This document shows, piece after piece, positions 51,401-58,933 of a DNA stretch of 64,000 bases. The stretch is from assembly GCA_964539805.1 (NCBI GenBank), contig CAZIKN010000013.1:15420-79419 (forward strand), in the 5' to 3' direction. This stretch comes from M3007 sp964539805. Its GTDB lineage: Bacteria; Bacteroidota; Bacteroidia; Chitinophagales; Saprospiraceae. A program made the translations under genes and the position numbers. The first letter of the stretch is position 1. Each line of letters begins with the position of its first letter. The notes beneath the pieces are model-generated. The model ran no database searches. It worked only from the letters and a program-made list of their open reading frames with translations, and was not told the DNA's origin.

Positions 51401-54322
51401 AACAAGGCTCTGGATGGGCTGAAAGCTGCCCCTTAACGAGGGCGAAGTATTTTCATCACAAAACAGTTCCAGATCTACGGCTGTTTTGAGGGTTTCGTCG
51501 TCAAAATTGAGGTCAATATCCGCACCGCCACAGCCGAACTCATCAGCGGGCACACCTGGCCGATCCCACAGGATGTAGCTTGTGCCTCCGGGAGCGATTA
51601 AGCGGCCAGCCACATCGCCCACCCATGAGTGGTCTATTTTTACATGGACATTAATATCCTGTATGTCGCGGGTGTCGGTAATGTTGAGTACTGAAGTTAC
51701 GGTGTCCAAGGAGAAGTCGCTGATTTCCAGGGGCACATTGCTGCTGCTGAAACTTTGGTTGCACAGTCCGTTGGCGGTTTGGAAAGCAAAAATTGGACTA
51801 TAAGTACTTGATCCGCAGTCATTTATGCCTTTTACGCGCCAATAATACACTTTGCCGGCAGCCAAATTGACCACCAAGGCAGAATCTGCACTGACGGTTT
51901 GGGTGGATAAAAGAGCGCCGTTGGTGAAAGCGGGATGTTGGGACAGTTCTACGGTGTAAGCAGCGGCAAAGGGTACACGCTGCCATTTTAAAAACACGCT
52001 AACGGGTACACCGTTCTCGCCATCAAGCGGGCGGATGACCTCTTGTACCGTTTCGGGTATGCCGGGCAATACTTCCACCGGGAGGAGTATATTCCGCAGG
52101 ATATTGCCCGATGCGGCTATAATGTTCAGGGTAAAATTGCCCACTCCTGCAAAATTGTACAGCCGTAGGGTAGCATTGCCATCGGGTGTGAGGCTATCCG
52201 GTGTAAAAACGGCCTGCACTCCTGTGGGTATGCCGCTGGCGCTGAGTTTCACCACACCATTAAAGTTCAATAACTTTTTGAAAGTCAATGGAATAGAGAG
52301 CGTATCGCCTGTGCAGGCCTGCTTGGGTTCCAGGTCAGGCGTAGTCATTAAAAAGGAGGGTGCGCTTACCTGTTGAATGCGGAAATTGACATTGGAAAGG
52401 TCAAAAAACACATTGTTGATGGCTTCCACGCGCACGCGACAGGTATTGGACACGGCATCCGGTACGATGATATCTGCTGATCCGTCATTGGCCACGTTTT
52501 CTGCCAGCACGCGGTCAAACAGTTGCCCCCCATTGGTGGACAAGGTGATGCGTACCCGAGCACAATTGATGGGGGAGAGGTCGGTTTTGGCCACATCCCA
52601 GAGGACGGTTCGGGTTTCGCCCACCGTCCAGATGACATTGGTATTGGGCTGTGTGACCACGAATGGCCCCGCATTTCCGACAACGGTGAGCGTGAGCGCA
52701 TCCTCATCCGTGCAGGCTCCGCCAGCTTTATTGTCGCGTACGGTGCAGGCGAAATTCATAGGCCGGGCCACTGCGGGCAGTTCCTCCCACACCGGATTCA
52801 CATTGTTCAGCAGGTCGCTCAGGCGCGGGAAGGTGCGCGAGGGGGAAGCCGTGGGCGGGAAAGAGCGGAAAAGGGCTCCTGTGGTACTGGTGGAATTGGG
52901 TGGTACGGGGGCAAGGCCGAGGTCAATTTGTTCCCAGCAATAGGTTAGGGGATCGCCGTCAGGGTCAGTCCCTGTTGCGGTCAACGTAAAAGGCGTGCCA
53001 CGCGGGATGAAACGGTCGGATCCGGCCTCTACTGTGGGTCTTTGGTTGCTCAGGCTTGTTTTTACGGGACAGTTATTGCCACTGCCTTGGGTAACGAAAA
53101 AGCCTATTTGCAATAAACTGAGCAAGTGAAAATAGTCATGGCTATTGTTTTGTATATTTTGGCTGCCGCAAATGCCCGCGTAGGACATGATGGTGGATCC
53201 GCTGCCGGGTTCTATTTCGCTGCCTGGCTCTGAATTGCCGTCGCAGGCGCCTTCCGTACCGTTAAAGGTATGTTGTGCACCAAACTGGTGGCCTATTTCA
53301 TGCGCTACATAGTCAATGTCAAATGGATCACCGATGGGTTGGCCACGGCCCGTGGCACCGCGGGCCTTGCTATCGGAGCAAACCACGCCCAAGCCTGCAA
53401 TGCCACCGCCTCCGGTGCCGAAAACGTGCCCGATGTCATAATTGGCAAAACCGATGCGCTGGTTACAAGTGCTTACGTTTTGTGGCAGCATGGCCGACTC
53501 ATTGTTATTGGTGTAGGGATCATTGTTGCCATTCAAAAAAATCAGGGTATCATTTTTGGCTACAATGCTCATGGTAATGGCCAAATCGCGCTCGTACACG
53601 CCATTTACGCGGTTCATGGTGGTGTTCATGGCGGCTAAGGCCAAGGCCTTTGTTCCGCCGTGAAAAGTAGCGTATTCCCCGGTGCAGGCCAATGCCAAAC
53701 GATAGCGGCGCAAGCTGCAGTCACCTGCCGCCTCGGGTTTATCAGCCTGTTTTTTCGCCCTTTTATCCCGTTTTAAGGCGGACATTCCGAAGTGCGCGGC
53801 TTCGTCCTGCGCACAATGAAGAGCTGGTTCTCCGGCTTGCTCGACAAAGTCTTTTTTATTGTAAATCACATAATTATCCAGATTATCCATGGCATAAGGG
53901 TCAATAAAAACCACTTGTTCCTCCGCTACATGGATCATGGCGTGGAAGCCCTGGGGCGTCAGGTCACATTTGAGGGTGATGCGCGGATTATCTGTGCATC
54001 GTCCGGTGAAGCAGCGAATTTGCGGGTAGCGTTCCTGCAATTCCGGTTCCATGACGGACGCCTCCCATACATGGAAGCTGAGAGCACCGCCATCGGGCAG
54101 GGGCAATTCAAGGTAAACAGGCTCATCCTGTTCGGATAGAACGAATTGAAACTCCGCACGCAAGCGGGCCAAATCCAAGTGCATGGTGCGGTATTTTTTT
54201 GGGAAAATGTAGCGTTTGCTCTTGTTTTGGATGCTGCTTTCTGCAACGGGTGTCCAAAGGCTTTGTGCAAAAATGCCCGAAAAAGAGCATAAAAAGAATA
54301 AAATGAAAGATAAAAGGCGCAT
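48491..54322 (-). CDS. Giant T9SS-secreted metzincin metalloprotease with P-domain and SprB-like repeats
   Basis: 1943 residues with a signal peptide at 1-19. The reprolysin-like catalytic domain covers about 200-410, with the full metzincin motif HEIGHQFGAQH (His341, Glu342, His345, His351; first part encoded at 53288-53302) and a Met-turn TIMSYAG. Fibronectin/Ig-like modules follow. A proprotein-convertase P-domain lies at about 856-1012 (VHVKIDHSWVGDVAGRLIAPGG; GNWTLVLTDAYEEDGGALTEWGLTF) and a cadherin-like module at about 1015-1125. Residues about 1125-1810 hold SprB-type repeats (GGKPPYQYSLNGG, GTYTVTVKDADG, ANGCTAS) in long units of roughly 145 residues. The T9SS type A sorting domain is at about 1865-1943. 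It should act at the cell surface or be released. Confidence 0.94.
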   Translation of the reverse strand: MRLLSFILFFLCSFSGIFAQSLWTPVAESSIQNKSKRYIFPKKYRTMHLDLARLRAEFQFVLSEQDEPVYLELPLPDGGALSFHVWEASVMEPELQERYPQIRCFTGRCTDNPRITLKCDLTPQGFHAMIHVAEEQVVFIDPYAMDNLDNYVIYNKKDFVEQAGEPALHCAQDEAAHFGMSALKRDKRAKKQADKPEAAGDCSLRRYRLALACTGEYATFHGGTKALALAAMNTTMNRVNGVYERDLAITMSIVAKNDTLIFLNGNNDPYTNNNESAMLPQNVSTCNQRIGFANYDIGHVFGTGGGGIAGLGVVCSDSKARGATGRGQPIGDPFDIDYVAHEIGHQFGAQHTFNGTEGACDGNSEPGSEIEPGSGSTIMSYAGICGSQNIQNNSHDYFHLLSLLQIGFFVTQGSGNNCPVKTSLSNQRPTVEAGSDRFIPRGTPFTLTATGTDPDGDPLTYCWEQIDLGLAPVPPNSTSTTGALFRSFPPTASPSRTFPRLSDLLNNVNPVWEELPAVARPMNFACTVRDNKAGGACTDEDALTLTVVGNAGPFVVTQPNTNVIWTVGETRTVLWDVAKTDLSPINCARVRITLSTNGGQLFDRVLAENVANDGSADIIVPDAVSNTCRVRVEAINNVFFDLSNVNFRIQQVSAPSFLMTTPDLEPKQACTGDTLSIPLTFKKLLNFNGVVKLSASGIPTGVQAVFTPDSLTPDGNATLRLYNFAGVGNFTLNIIAASGNILRNILLPVEVLPGIPETVQEVIRPLDGENGVPVSVFLKWQRVPFAAAYTVELSQHPAFTNGALLSTQTVSADSALVVNLAAGKVYYWRVKGINDCGSSTYSPIFAFQTANGLCNQSFSSSNVPLEISDFSLDTVTSVLNITDTRDIQDINVHVKIDHSWVGDVAGRLIAPGGTSYILWDRPGVPADEFGCGGADIDLNFDDETLKTAVDLELFCDENTSPSLRGSFQPIQSLVGQKGKKATGNWTLVLTDAYEEDGGALTEWGLTFCFSQPNILAKLLKNNTLELLKGETKNIGNGLLQMETSGTAAQGVFTLLSTPKHGDLTLNTTVLQIGDTFTQADIDGGKLAYTHHATDTAKTDLFRFDVYDNNNTAWLHNAVFNINITVNSLIVSAEIGQAIKCNNGTDGSLKATASGGKPPYQYSLNGGQFQNDDTFFGLAAGTYTVTVKDADGRTKEAASVSIINPPLLQVNATVVQNTLTAAATGGTGTIQFSLNGAPFQTNGNYTNLANGPYTLIARDANGCTASTTATIAFNTLVINAETLQTIKCHNNKDGIIKANVSGGKTPYQYSLNGGTFQSSNSFGGLGAGNYTIVVKDADGFTQSAASITLTNPELLQITATVNLNTIIASASGGTGLIQYSLNGGIFQSSGSYNNLANATYSIIARDANGCTASTTATIAVNTLVVNAEVIQTVKCHDGKDGSIKAFSAGGKIPYQYSLNGGNYQSSDLFGGLAPGVYTVTVKDADGFTRQAAPINLGNPPLLEASAAASLNVITASATGGTGSLRYSLNGGAYQSGNSFTKLENATYTVTVQDANGCTATATATVNVPILGATTSTAKPISCFGGNDGSLSIQPSGGVPPYYYSLNGGAETRDSIFNNLNVGPHSVTVRDEAGKIFTISNLSIQQPDAYLITITVRGNDITVIFVGNNPPYSFETKGLGKQTEDLPNGSYTLIATDGSGCSQEIGYVVDYTPADFDMIGERAKPCDQNYRVTINPQDGLPPYQYSANGTDYQKDSIFNDVPAGIKTFYLKDDAGTVLQKNINLPDVPVIEANAQVNGDTIFVNKVQGLGLFTYSLDSVNFQTSPVFPDLAPGVYRVFVRDALGCVLVIENVKVILAIVEPASAWGLRVSPNPGNGLFRLSFAQSPKTLSVLVLDALGRQLHALPYSPAGNSFDTYLDLRSLPSGTYWLRISDGTSVGGVRVVKE

Positions 54323-54742
54323 GTTGTGTCGCGATTTTAAGGATTAGCGCTTCAAGCGCTTCAGCGGATTGTGTCGCGAATGTAAACATCAATTGTGAAA
54401 AGCAAGGGATAAAATTAGCAGATGGGAGAAAAGGCCATATATTTTGCTGTAGTCAAGGCAAAGGCACATGGACACATCGCAAAACGCAGTCAGGCCTTAT
54501 GCCTTTCATGCTGGCGCAGCCTACAGCCCCCTGCTGTTGGCTGTGAAAGAGAGCGTATGGGGTTGACGGCAATCCTGCTTCACCGTTCGGTAGAGTAACG
54601 ATTAAATCATTTCATCGTTGGTTTATCCTGATGACAAAATTGGTTTTCCGTCAACTGGGGGTATTAGGATGGGGTGACGGGGAAGCTTAGCTCCACGCAA
54701 CAAAATAAAACAAAAAATATCAAAAAAGAGGTCAGAATAAAG
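54323..54742. other. Intergenic gap between protease gene and restriction-modification module
   Basis: About 420 bp. Near the protease start it has two GTGTCGCGA copies (54325-54333 and 54371-54379) around a small AGCGCTTCAAGCGCTT palindrome. Near the other end lies the right inverted-repeat arm (54632-54690). Nothing else is recognised and no gene is present. Confidence 0.6.
54632..54690. repeat. Right inverted-repeat arm
   Basis: An uninterrupted 59-bp copy whose complement reads GCTAAGCTTCCCCGTCA, then AATACCCCCAGTTGACGG, then AAAACCAATTTTGTCA. These are the same blocks found at 47735-47768 plus 48114-48150, in the opposite orientation. It marks the boundary between the protease locus and the restriction-modification genes. 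Confidence 0.8.
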
Positions 54743-54750
54743 TATCTTTG
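54743..54750 (+). promoter_or_regulatory. Bacteroidota -7 element for the restriction-modification operon
   Basis: TATCTTTG, exact TAnnTTTG, 17 nt before the methyltransferase ATG at 54768. Confidence 0.65.
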
Positions 54751-54767
54751 CTCCAAATTTTAGTTTT

Positions 54768-56066
54768 ATGAAGGGAACTTATCACAAAATAATAAACGGA
54801 GATAGCCGACAAATGAGTGAACTCAAAGATGAGAGCATTCACTTGGTTGTTACCTCTCCGCCGTATTGGCAGTTGAAGGATTACGGTACCGAAAACCAAA
54901 TAGGGTTTCACGATGACTATGAAACGTATATCAATCACCTGAATTTGACTTGGAAAGAGTGTTTCCGTGTGCTTCACAATGGTTGCCGTTTGTGTATCAA
55001 TATTGGTGACCAATTTGCACGTTCAGTTTACTATGGTCGCTATAAAATAATCCCTATTCACAGCGAAATCATAAAGTTTTGTGAAATGATAGGTTTCGAT
55101 TTTATGGGTTCTATCATTTGGCAAAAAACAACTACGATGAACACCACAGGAGGTGCGAGCATAATGGGCAGTTTTCCACATCCTAGAAATGGCATTGTAA
55201 AGTTAGATTTTGAATACATCCTTCTCTTTAAAAAGCAAGGTAATGCCCCCAAACCAACGGCGGAACAAAAGGAAAATTCGGCAATGACAACAGAGGAATG
55301 GAATACTTACTTTAACGGTCATTGGTACATAAGCGGAGCAAGGCAAGACAGCCATTTGGCAATGTTTCCAGAAGAATTGCCTAAAAGACTTATAAAAATG
55401 TTCTCATTTCCCGGAGAGAATATTCTTGACCCATTTCTTGGAAGTGGCACGACATCATTAGTGGCAAAAAGTCTTGGACGCAACTCCTGCGGATACGAAA
55501 TCAATCCCGAATTTATTCCAATCATCAAGCAAAAATTAGGTGCAAATGATAATGCTTTGTTTGATGATGCCAGAATAGATTTTGTAAAACAATCGCCGAT
55601 AGATTTAAACTTTGAAACAAAAATCAACGAATTACCCTACGTTTTCAAGGACACTCATAAGTTAGATAAAAAGATTGATGTCAAAAAACTTCAATTTGGG
55701 TCTAAACTTGATGCTAATGGAAATGCTAAAAGAGAAGAGTTTTTTACGGTCAAAGAAGTTATTAGTCCTGAATTAGTGAGATTAAATAATGATTTGACCA
55801 TTCGCTTAATCGGCATTAAACAAGACTATGACAAGAATGGTAGTGCCGCTGAATTTCTTATAAAGAAAACAAAAGGTAAAAAAGTGTTCTTAAAATATGA
55901 TGAGGTCAAGCACGATGAAAATAATAACCTTATGGCTTATCTCTATCTTGAAAATAAGACTTTTTTGAACGCACACCTTTTAAAGGAAGGGTTGGCCTTG
56001 GTTGATAATTCTGTTGACTTTAAGCATAAACAGAAATTTAATAAGCTTTTAAATCAACTTTTATGA
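54768..56066 (+). CDS. Type II DNA methyltransferase fused to a nuclease-like (SNase-fold) C-terminal domain
   Basis: 432 residues. Residues 1-270 are a beta-class amino-methyltransferase: motif IV TSPPYW at 29-34 comes before motif I DPFLGSGTT at 221-229. TSPPYW is typical of N4-cytosine methyltransferases, though N6-adenine enzymes can share it. Residues about 320-432 resemble the staphylococcal-nuclease OB-fold: LVRLNNDLTIRLIGIKQD, AEFLIKKTKGKKVFLKYDE, LMAYLYLENKTFLNAHLLKEGLALV. The catalytic Arg/Glu/Arg set is not obviously present, so the tail may bind rather than cut nucleic acid. It overlaps the next gene by 4 nt and modifies DNA against the MjaI-type endonuclease downstream. AT-rich, so probably acquired. 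Confidence 0.9.
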   Translation: MKGTYHKIINGDSRQMSELKDESIHLVVTSPPYWQLKDYGTENQIGFHDDYETYINHLNLTWKECFRVLHNGCRLCINIGDQFARSVYYGRYKIIPIHSEIIKFCEMIGFDFMGSIIWQKTTTMNTTGGASIMGSFPHPRNGIVKLDFEYILLFKKQGNAPKPTAEQKENSAMTTEEWNTYFNGHWYISGARQDSHLAMFPEELPKRLIKMFSFPGENILDPFLGSGTTSLVAKSLGRNSCGYEINPEFIPIIKQKLGANDNALFDDARIDFVKQSPIDLNFETKINELPYVFKDTHKLDKKIDVKKLQFGSKLDANGNAKREEFFTVKEVISPELVRLNNDLTIRLIGIKQDYDKNGSAAEFLIKKTKGKKVFLKYDEVKHDENNNLMAYLYLENKTFLNAHLLKEGLALVDNSVDFKHKQKFNKLLNQLL

Positions 56067-56404
56067 CAGCAGAGCAACAAGCAATCATCAATCTCCTTCG
56101 TCAAGTAGCAGTTGGCAAAAGTAATGCAATTACTGCTGATGAGATTTTTTCCCAACTTGTATCACAAGGTCACCAAATCTTTCAAGGGAGAACACAAGAG
56201 CAAGTCCGGCAAATTGTTAGAGATTTGGTTAATTCACAAATCGAATTAATTGGAAGTACATCTACAGGTTATTACATCGTATCAAATGTAGATGAAGCAA
56301 GGGATAGTATTCAAAGTTTAAAAGGAAGGGCAGATAAAATACAAGATAGAGCCGTTAATTTAGAAAACCTTTGGAATAGCCAAAATCCAAACAATCCAGT
56401 GTAA
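56063..56404 (+). CDS. Small winged-helix-like protein in the restriction-modification operon
   Basis: 113 residues. The first 80 have a winged-helix pattern (QQAIINLLRQVAVGKSNAITADEIFSQLVSQG, then RTQEQVRQIVRDLVNSQIELIGSTSTGYYIVSN, as helix-helix-recognition helix-wing). A short coiled segment follows (EARDSIQSLKGRADKIQDRAVNLENLW). It starts inside the methyltransferase stop (ATGA overlap) and is followed after 1 nt by the original endonuclease start. Position and fold suggest a controller (C-protein-like) or a DNA-binding helper subunit; no known C-protein motif is recognised. Confidence 0.75.
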   Translation: MTAEQQAIINLLRQVAVGKSNAITADEIFSQLVSQGHQIFQGRTQEQVRQIVRDLVNSQIELIGSTSTGYYIVSNVDEARDSIQSLKGRADKIQDRAVNLENLWNSQNPNNPV

Positions 56405-56405
56405 A

Positions 56406-56513
56406 ATGGCGAAATATAAAAGACATTCTTTGGAGTTTGGCAAAAAGGAAAAGGTCTTGAATTATGCTTGCTAAACCTATCAACTTTCAAGACCAAATAA
56501 AGTCGGTGCCGTC
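56406..56513 (+). pseudogene. Detached first part of the restriction endonuclease gene
   Basis: From the ATG at 56406 (1 nt after the previous stop) the frame reads 22 codons (MAKYKRHSLEFGKKEKVLNY-AC), then a TAA at 56472-56474. It then continues in the same frame without another stop as TYQLSRPNKVGAV straight into the endonuclease at 56514. The joined text reads as one smooth protein start, and a single change in the TAA (for example to GAA, CAA or AAA) restores a 231-codon gene. Confidence 0.7.
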
Positions 56514-57101
56514 ATGGCATTGATACGTCAATGTCAGCCCAAAACGATTGAAGATTGGGAGGCTTGGTATTTTGAAAATGCCTACACAGACGGTAAAAAC
56601 ACCTTTAAAGTCACCAAAGAAAGTTTGGAAGAACTTGGTACTCGATTACATGAGAAGATAACTGAGGTTGTTATTCCTGAATGGCAAGAGGCATTCAGGA
56701 ATTTGACATTGCAAGATTGCATAGATTATATCCACAATCTGACCATAAATCGGACTTTTGATGGCTATATTCGAGAAAAATCGGTAGTCAATGACGGCTT
56801 GGCAAAATTATACCCCTCAGTAAGATTTGAGGAAAGTCCGTCAGAACTTGACCATGCAGGCGACATTGATTATTTGGGCTACATTGGCGAAAAGGCATTC
56901 GGCATCCAAATTAAACCAGTTACAGCCAAATCAAACTTTGGAAATTACTCGGTCTCTGAAAGAATGAAAGCAGGATTTCAAGATTTTGAAGACGAATACG
57001 GAGGGAAAGTGTTCATAGTATTCAGTCTTGATGGCGAAATTGCAAACAAAGAAGTGCTAAAAGAGATTGACGCTGAAATAGAGCATCTCCTAAAACTATA
57101 A
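56514..57101 (+). CDS. MjaI-family restriction endonuclease (5' end cut off by an in-frame stop)
   Basis: 195 residues from the ATG at 56514 (MALIRQCQPKTIEDWEAWYF). The family is recognised by the segment VNDGLAKLYPSVRFEESPSELDHAGDIDYLGYIGEKAFGIQIKPVTA. Within it, Asp117/Asp119 and Gln132-Ile-Lys134 form a PD-(D/E)xK-type centre with Gln in place of the acidic residue. The prototype MjaI cuts at CTAG; this enzyme's site is not known. The genuine start is probably at 56406, with a TAA at 56472 separating the first 22 codons. The shortened product might be made from this ATG, but it lacks roughly 36 residues and may be inactive. It closes a three-gene operon with methyltransferase and winged-helix genes. 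Confidence 0.82.
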   Translation: MALIRQCQPKTIEDWEAWYFENAYTDGKNTFKVTKESLEELGTRLHEKITEVVIPEWQEAFRNLTLQDCIDYIHNLTINRTFDGYIREKSVVNDGLAKLYPSVRFEESPSELDHAGDIDYLGYIGEKAFGIQIKPVTAKSNFGNYSVSERMKAGFQDFEDEYGGKVFIVFSLDGEIANKEVLKEIDAEIEHLLKL

Positions 57102-57288
57102 AAGCATGGACGCACATGGCGGCGAAAGCCTAACCCACAAAGCTAACGCTCGCCTCCATGCCGCAGATGACGGGAATTCGAATACCGTACAAACAGTAAA
57201 AGCCAATGACCTAACGGAAAAGTCTAAGTCATTGATTTTCAAAAATTAATTTAGTTGTTAGATCGGATAACAAAATAAAATTCATCGG
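57102..57288. other. Intergenic sequence with imperfect hairpin closing the restriction-modification module
   Basis: GCATGGA (near 57106) pairs with TCCATGC (near 57155), with further partial pairing inside (GGCGGCG / CGCTCGCC). It follows the endonuclease stop by 4 nt. No T-run follows; it may mark the module's right edge or act as a weak terminator. Confidence 0.4.
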
Positions 57289-58059
57289 CTACCCAAACAT
57301 CCTCAGCGCATTGGCCGTGGTGACACGTGCGATCTGGTTGATGGGCAGCACCTTGACTTCGGAGAGCAGATCGGCCACATGGCGCATGTAGGCGCTTTCA
57401 TTGCGCTTGCCGCGGTGGGGCACCGGGGGCAGATAGGGGGCATCTGTCTCCAGTACAATATGTTCCAGGGGCACTTCGCGCAGCACTTCGGGCAGGTTTG
57501 ATTTTGGGTAGGTCAGGGTTCCTCCTATACCCAGCATAAAACCAAGGTCAATCATCTCCTTTGCCTCTTCAAGCCCGCCTGAAAAGCAGTGAAAGATGCC
57601 GCGTAAACGCCCGTCCTGTCCTTCCCTGACCAAATCCAAGCACTCGCGGTTGCTTTCCCGTGAATGGATGATGATGGGCAAATTCAATTCCTTGGCCCAT
57701 GCTATATGCCGTGCAAAGGAAATTTTCTGGATCCCGAGCGTGCTTTTATCCCAATAAAGGTCAATACCTGTTTCGCCGATGCCCGCCCATTTGCGCTCAC
57801 CCAGCCAATGTTCTACTGTGGCTAATTCCTGCTCATAAGTGTCCGGCTGTACGGAACTGGGGTGAAGGCCCATCATGGCAAAGCAATGTTCCGGGAAAGC
57901 GGCTTCCAAGGCAAGCATGGGGTCAATGGACTCGGCATCAATATTGGGCAAATACATGCGCGTGACACCTGCGGCAATCGCCCGCTGTATCATGTCATGC
58001 CGGTCGGTGTCAAATTTAGGGGAATACAGGTGGGCATGTGTATCAACCAAATGTTGCAT
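57289..58059 (-). CDS. TatD-family metal-dependent hydrolase
   Basis: 256 residues, TIM-barrel. Metal-binding motifs: VDTHAHLYSPKFDTDRHDMI at the start, MMGLHPSSV, GIGETGIDLYWDKST (bridging Glu), PIIIHSRES, IFHCFSGG and VLETDAPYLPPVPHRGKRNE. Relatives are 3'-5' DNA/RNA exonucleases that process or repair nucleic acids. A TATTTTTG -7 element lies on the minus strand at 58089-58096, 29 nt upstream. Followed by the accessory region. Confidence 0.96.
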   Translation of the reverse strand: MQHLVDTHAHLYSPKFDTDRHDMIQRAIAAGVTRMYLPNIDAESIDPMLALEAAFPEHCFAMMGLHPSSVQPDTYEQELATVEHWLGERKWAGIGETGIDLYWDKSTLGIQKISFARHIAWAKELNLPIIIHSRESNRECLDLVREGQDGRLRGIFHCFSGGLEEAKEMIDLGFMLGIGGTLTYPKSNLPEVLREVPLEHIVLETDAPYLPPVPHRGKRNESAYMRHVADLLSEVKVLPINQIARVTTANALRMFG

Positions 58060-58088
58060 GGTGCGTAAGTTTTTTGGAATACGAGGGG

Positions 58089-58096
58089 CAAAAATA
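58089..58096 (-). promoter_or_regulatory. Bacteroidota -7 element for the TatD-family gene
   Basis: The minus strand reads TATTTTTG (TAnnTTTG), 29 nt upstream of the start codon at 58059. Confidence 0.5.
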
Positions 58097-58132
58097 AGGG
58101 CAATTTTGTTAAGAGTATGTCTGGAATTTATT

Positions 58133-58675
58133 TCAATGGGCCTGAAGGGATCCTTTTGGGCGACTCATCTCCCACACTACAATGCCTGCTGCCACTGCAA
58201 CATTCAGCGAATGTTTGGTACCAAATTGCGGGATTTCAATGGCTCCCTGACACAGTGCCAGCGCGGTTTCATCCACACCATCCACCTCATTGCCTAATAT
58301 AAAGGCGTATCGCTGACCCGGGTCGGGTAAAAAATCATGTAGCCACACCTTATGGCTGGTTTGTTCAACGGCCCACACCGCATAACCTTCGGCAATCAGG
58401 TCGCGCAAGGCTACCGTTGTCTCCTCATAATAAACCCAATCCACTGATTCCGTACTGCCCAATGCCGTTTTTAGTATCTCACGGTGCGGAGGCTGGGCTG
58501 TTATCCCGCACAATACAATCTTTGATACCAGGAAAGCATCGGCAGTCCTGAAAATAGAGCCTACATTAAGCCCGGAGCGCACATTGTCCAGTACCAGCAC
58601 AATCGGCTGCTTGCGCTGCTCCTTCATTTCCGTTACGGTCAGGCGATTGAGGGCCTCCATGCTTAGTTTTTCCAT
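58133..58675 (-). CDS. SpoU/TrmH-family RNA 2'-O-methyltransferase
   Basis: 180 residues, SPOUT knot fold without the N-terminal RNA-binding extension. Motif 1 is NVRSGLNVGSIFRTADAF (about 31-48), motif 2 AFILGNEVDGVDE (about 123-135) and motif 3 IPQFGTKHSLNVAVAAGIVVWE (about 147-168). It methylates a ribose in tRNA or rRNA; the exact site cannot be told. A TACCTTTG promoter lies at 58699-58706. Confidence 0.93.
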   Translation of the reverse strand: MEKLSMEALNRLTVTEMKEQRKQPIVLVLDNVRSGLNVGSIFRTADAFLVSKIVLCGITAQPPHREILKTALGSTESVDWVYYEETTVALRDLIAEGYAVWAVEQTSHKVWLHDFLPDPGQRYAFILGNEVDGVDETALALCQGAIEIPQFGTKHSLNVAVAAGIVVWEMSRPKGSLQAH

Positions 58676-58698
58676 AATAGTTCCATTGCAAATGCCGG

Positions 58699-58706
58699 CA
58701 AAGGTA
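58699..58706 (-). promoter_or_regulatory. Bacteroidota -7 element for the SpoU gene
   Basis: The minus strand reads TACCTTTG, 23 nt upstream of the start codon at 58675. Confidence 0.6.
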
Positions 58707-58849
58707 GCGCCACGCCGTGTTTCCGCACAAAAATTGCATTTTCAAGTTGGCAATTTTTAAAAGGTTCATATTTTATAAATTATCATAATGGTAATTATTA
58801 GTTTAAATTATTAACGATACTGTATTTTTTTAAAATATTCATTAATAAA

Positions 58850-58882
58850 TTTGCAACAAAACAAGCAATCGCTTTACCTTTG
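58850..58882 (+). promoter_or_regulatory. Promoter of the tRNA-like RNA operon
   Basis: TTTG at 58850-58853 and TACCTTTG at 58875-58882 are 21 nt apart. Together they match the Bacteroidota TTTG / TAnnTTTG promoter and lie in a very AT-rich stretch. Transcription would begin near 58889, about 110 nt ahead of the first tRNA-like RNA. No protein start lies between. Confidence 0.75.
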
Positions 58883-58896
58883 TGACATCAAAATAC

Positions 58897-58933
58897 GGTA
58901 GTTGTGCTACCCAAACAACAAAGTTCTTTAACA
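58897..58933 (+). promoter_or_regulatory. Leader hairpin and boxA-like antitermination site
   Basis: A small hairpin, GGTAG (58897-58901) with CTACC (58907-58911), is followed by GTTCTTTAACA at 58923-58933. The latter closely resembles the boxA element (TGCTCTTTAACA in E. coli; GTTCTTTGACA ahead of many Bacteroidota rRNA genes) that recruits NusB/S10 to stable-RNA transcripts. It stands about 34 nt after the predicted start of transcription. Confidence 0.6.
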
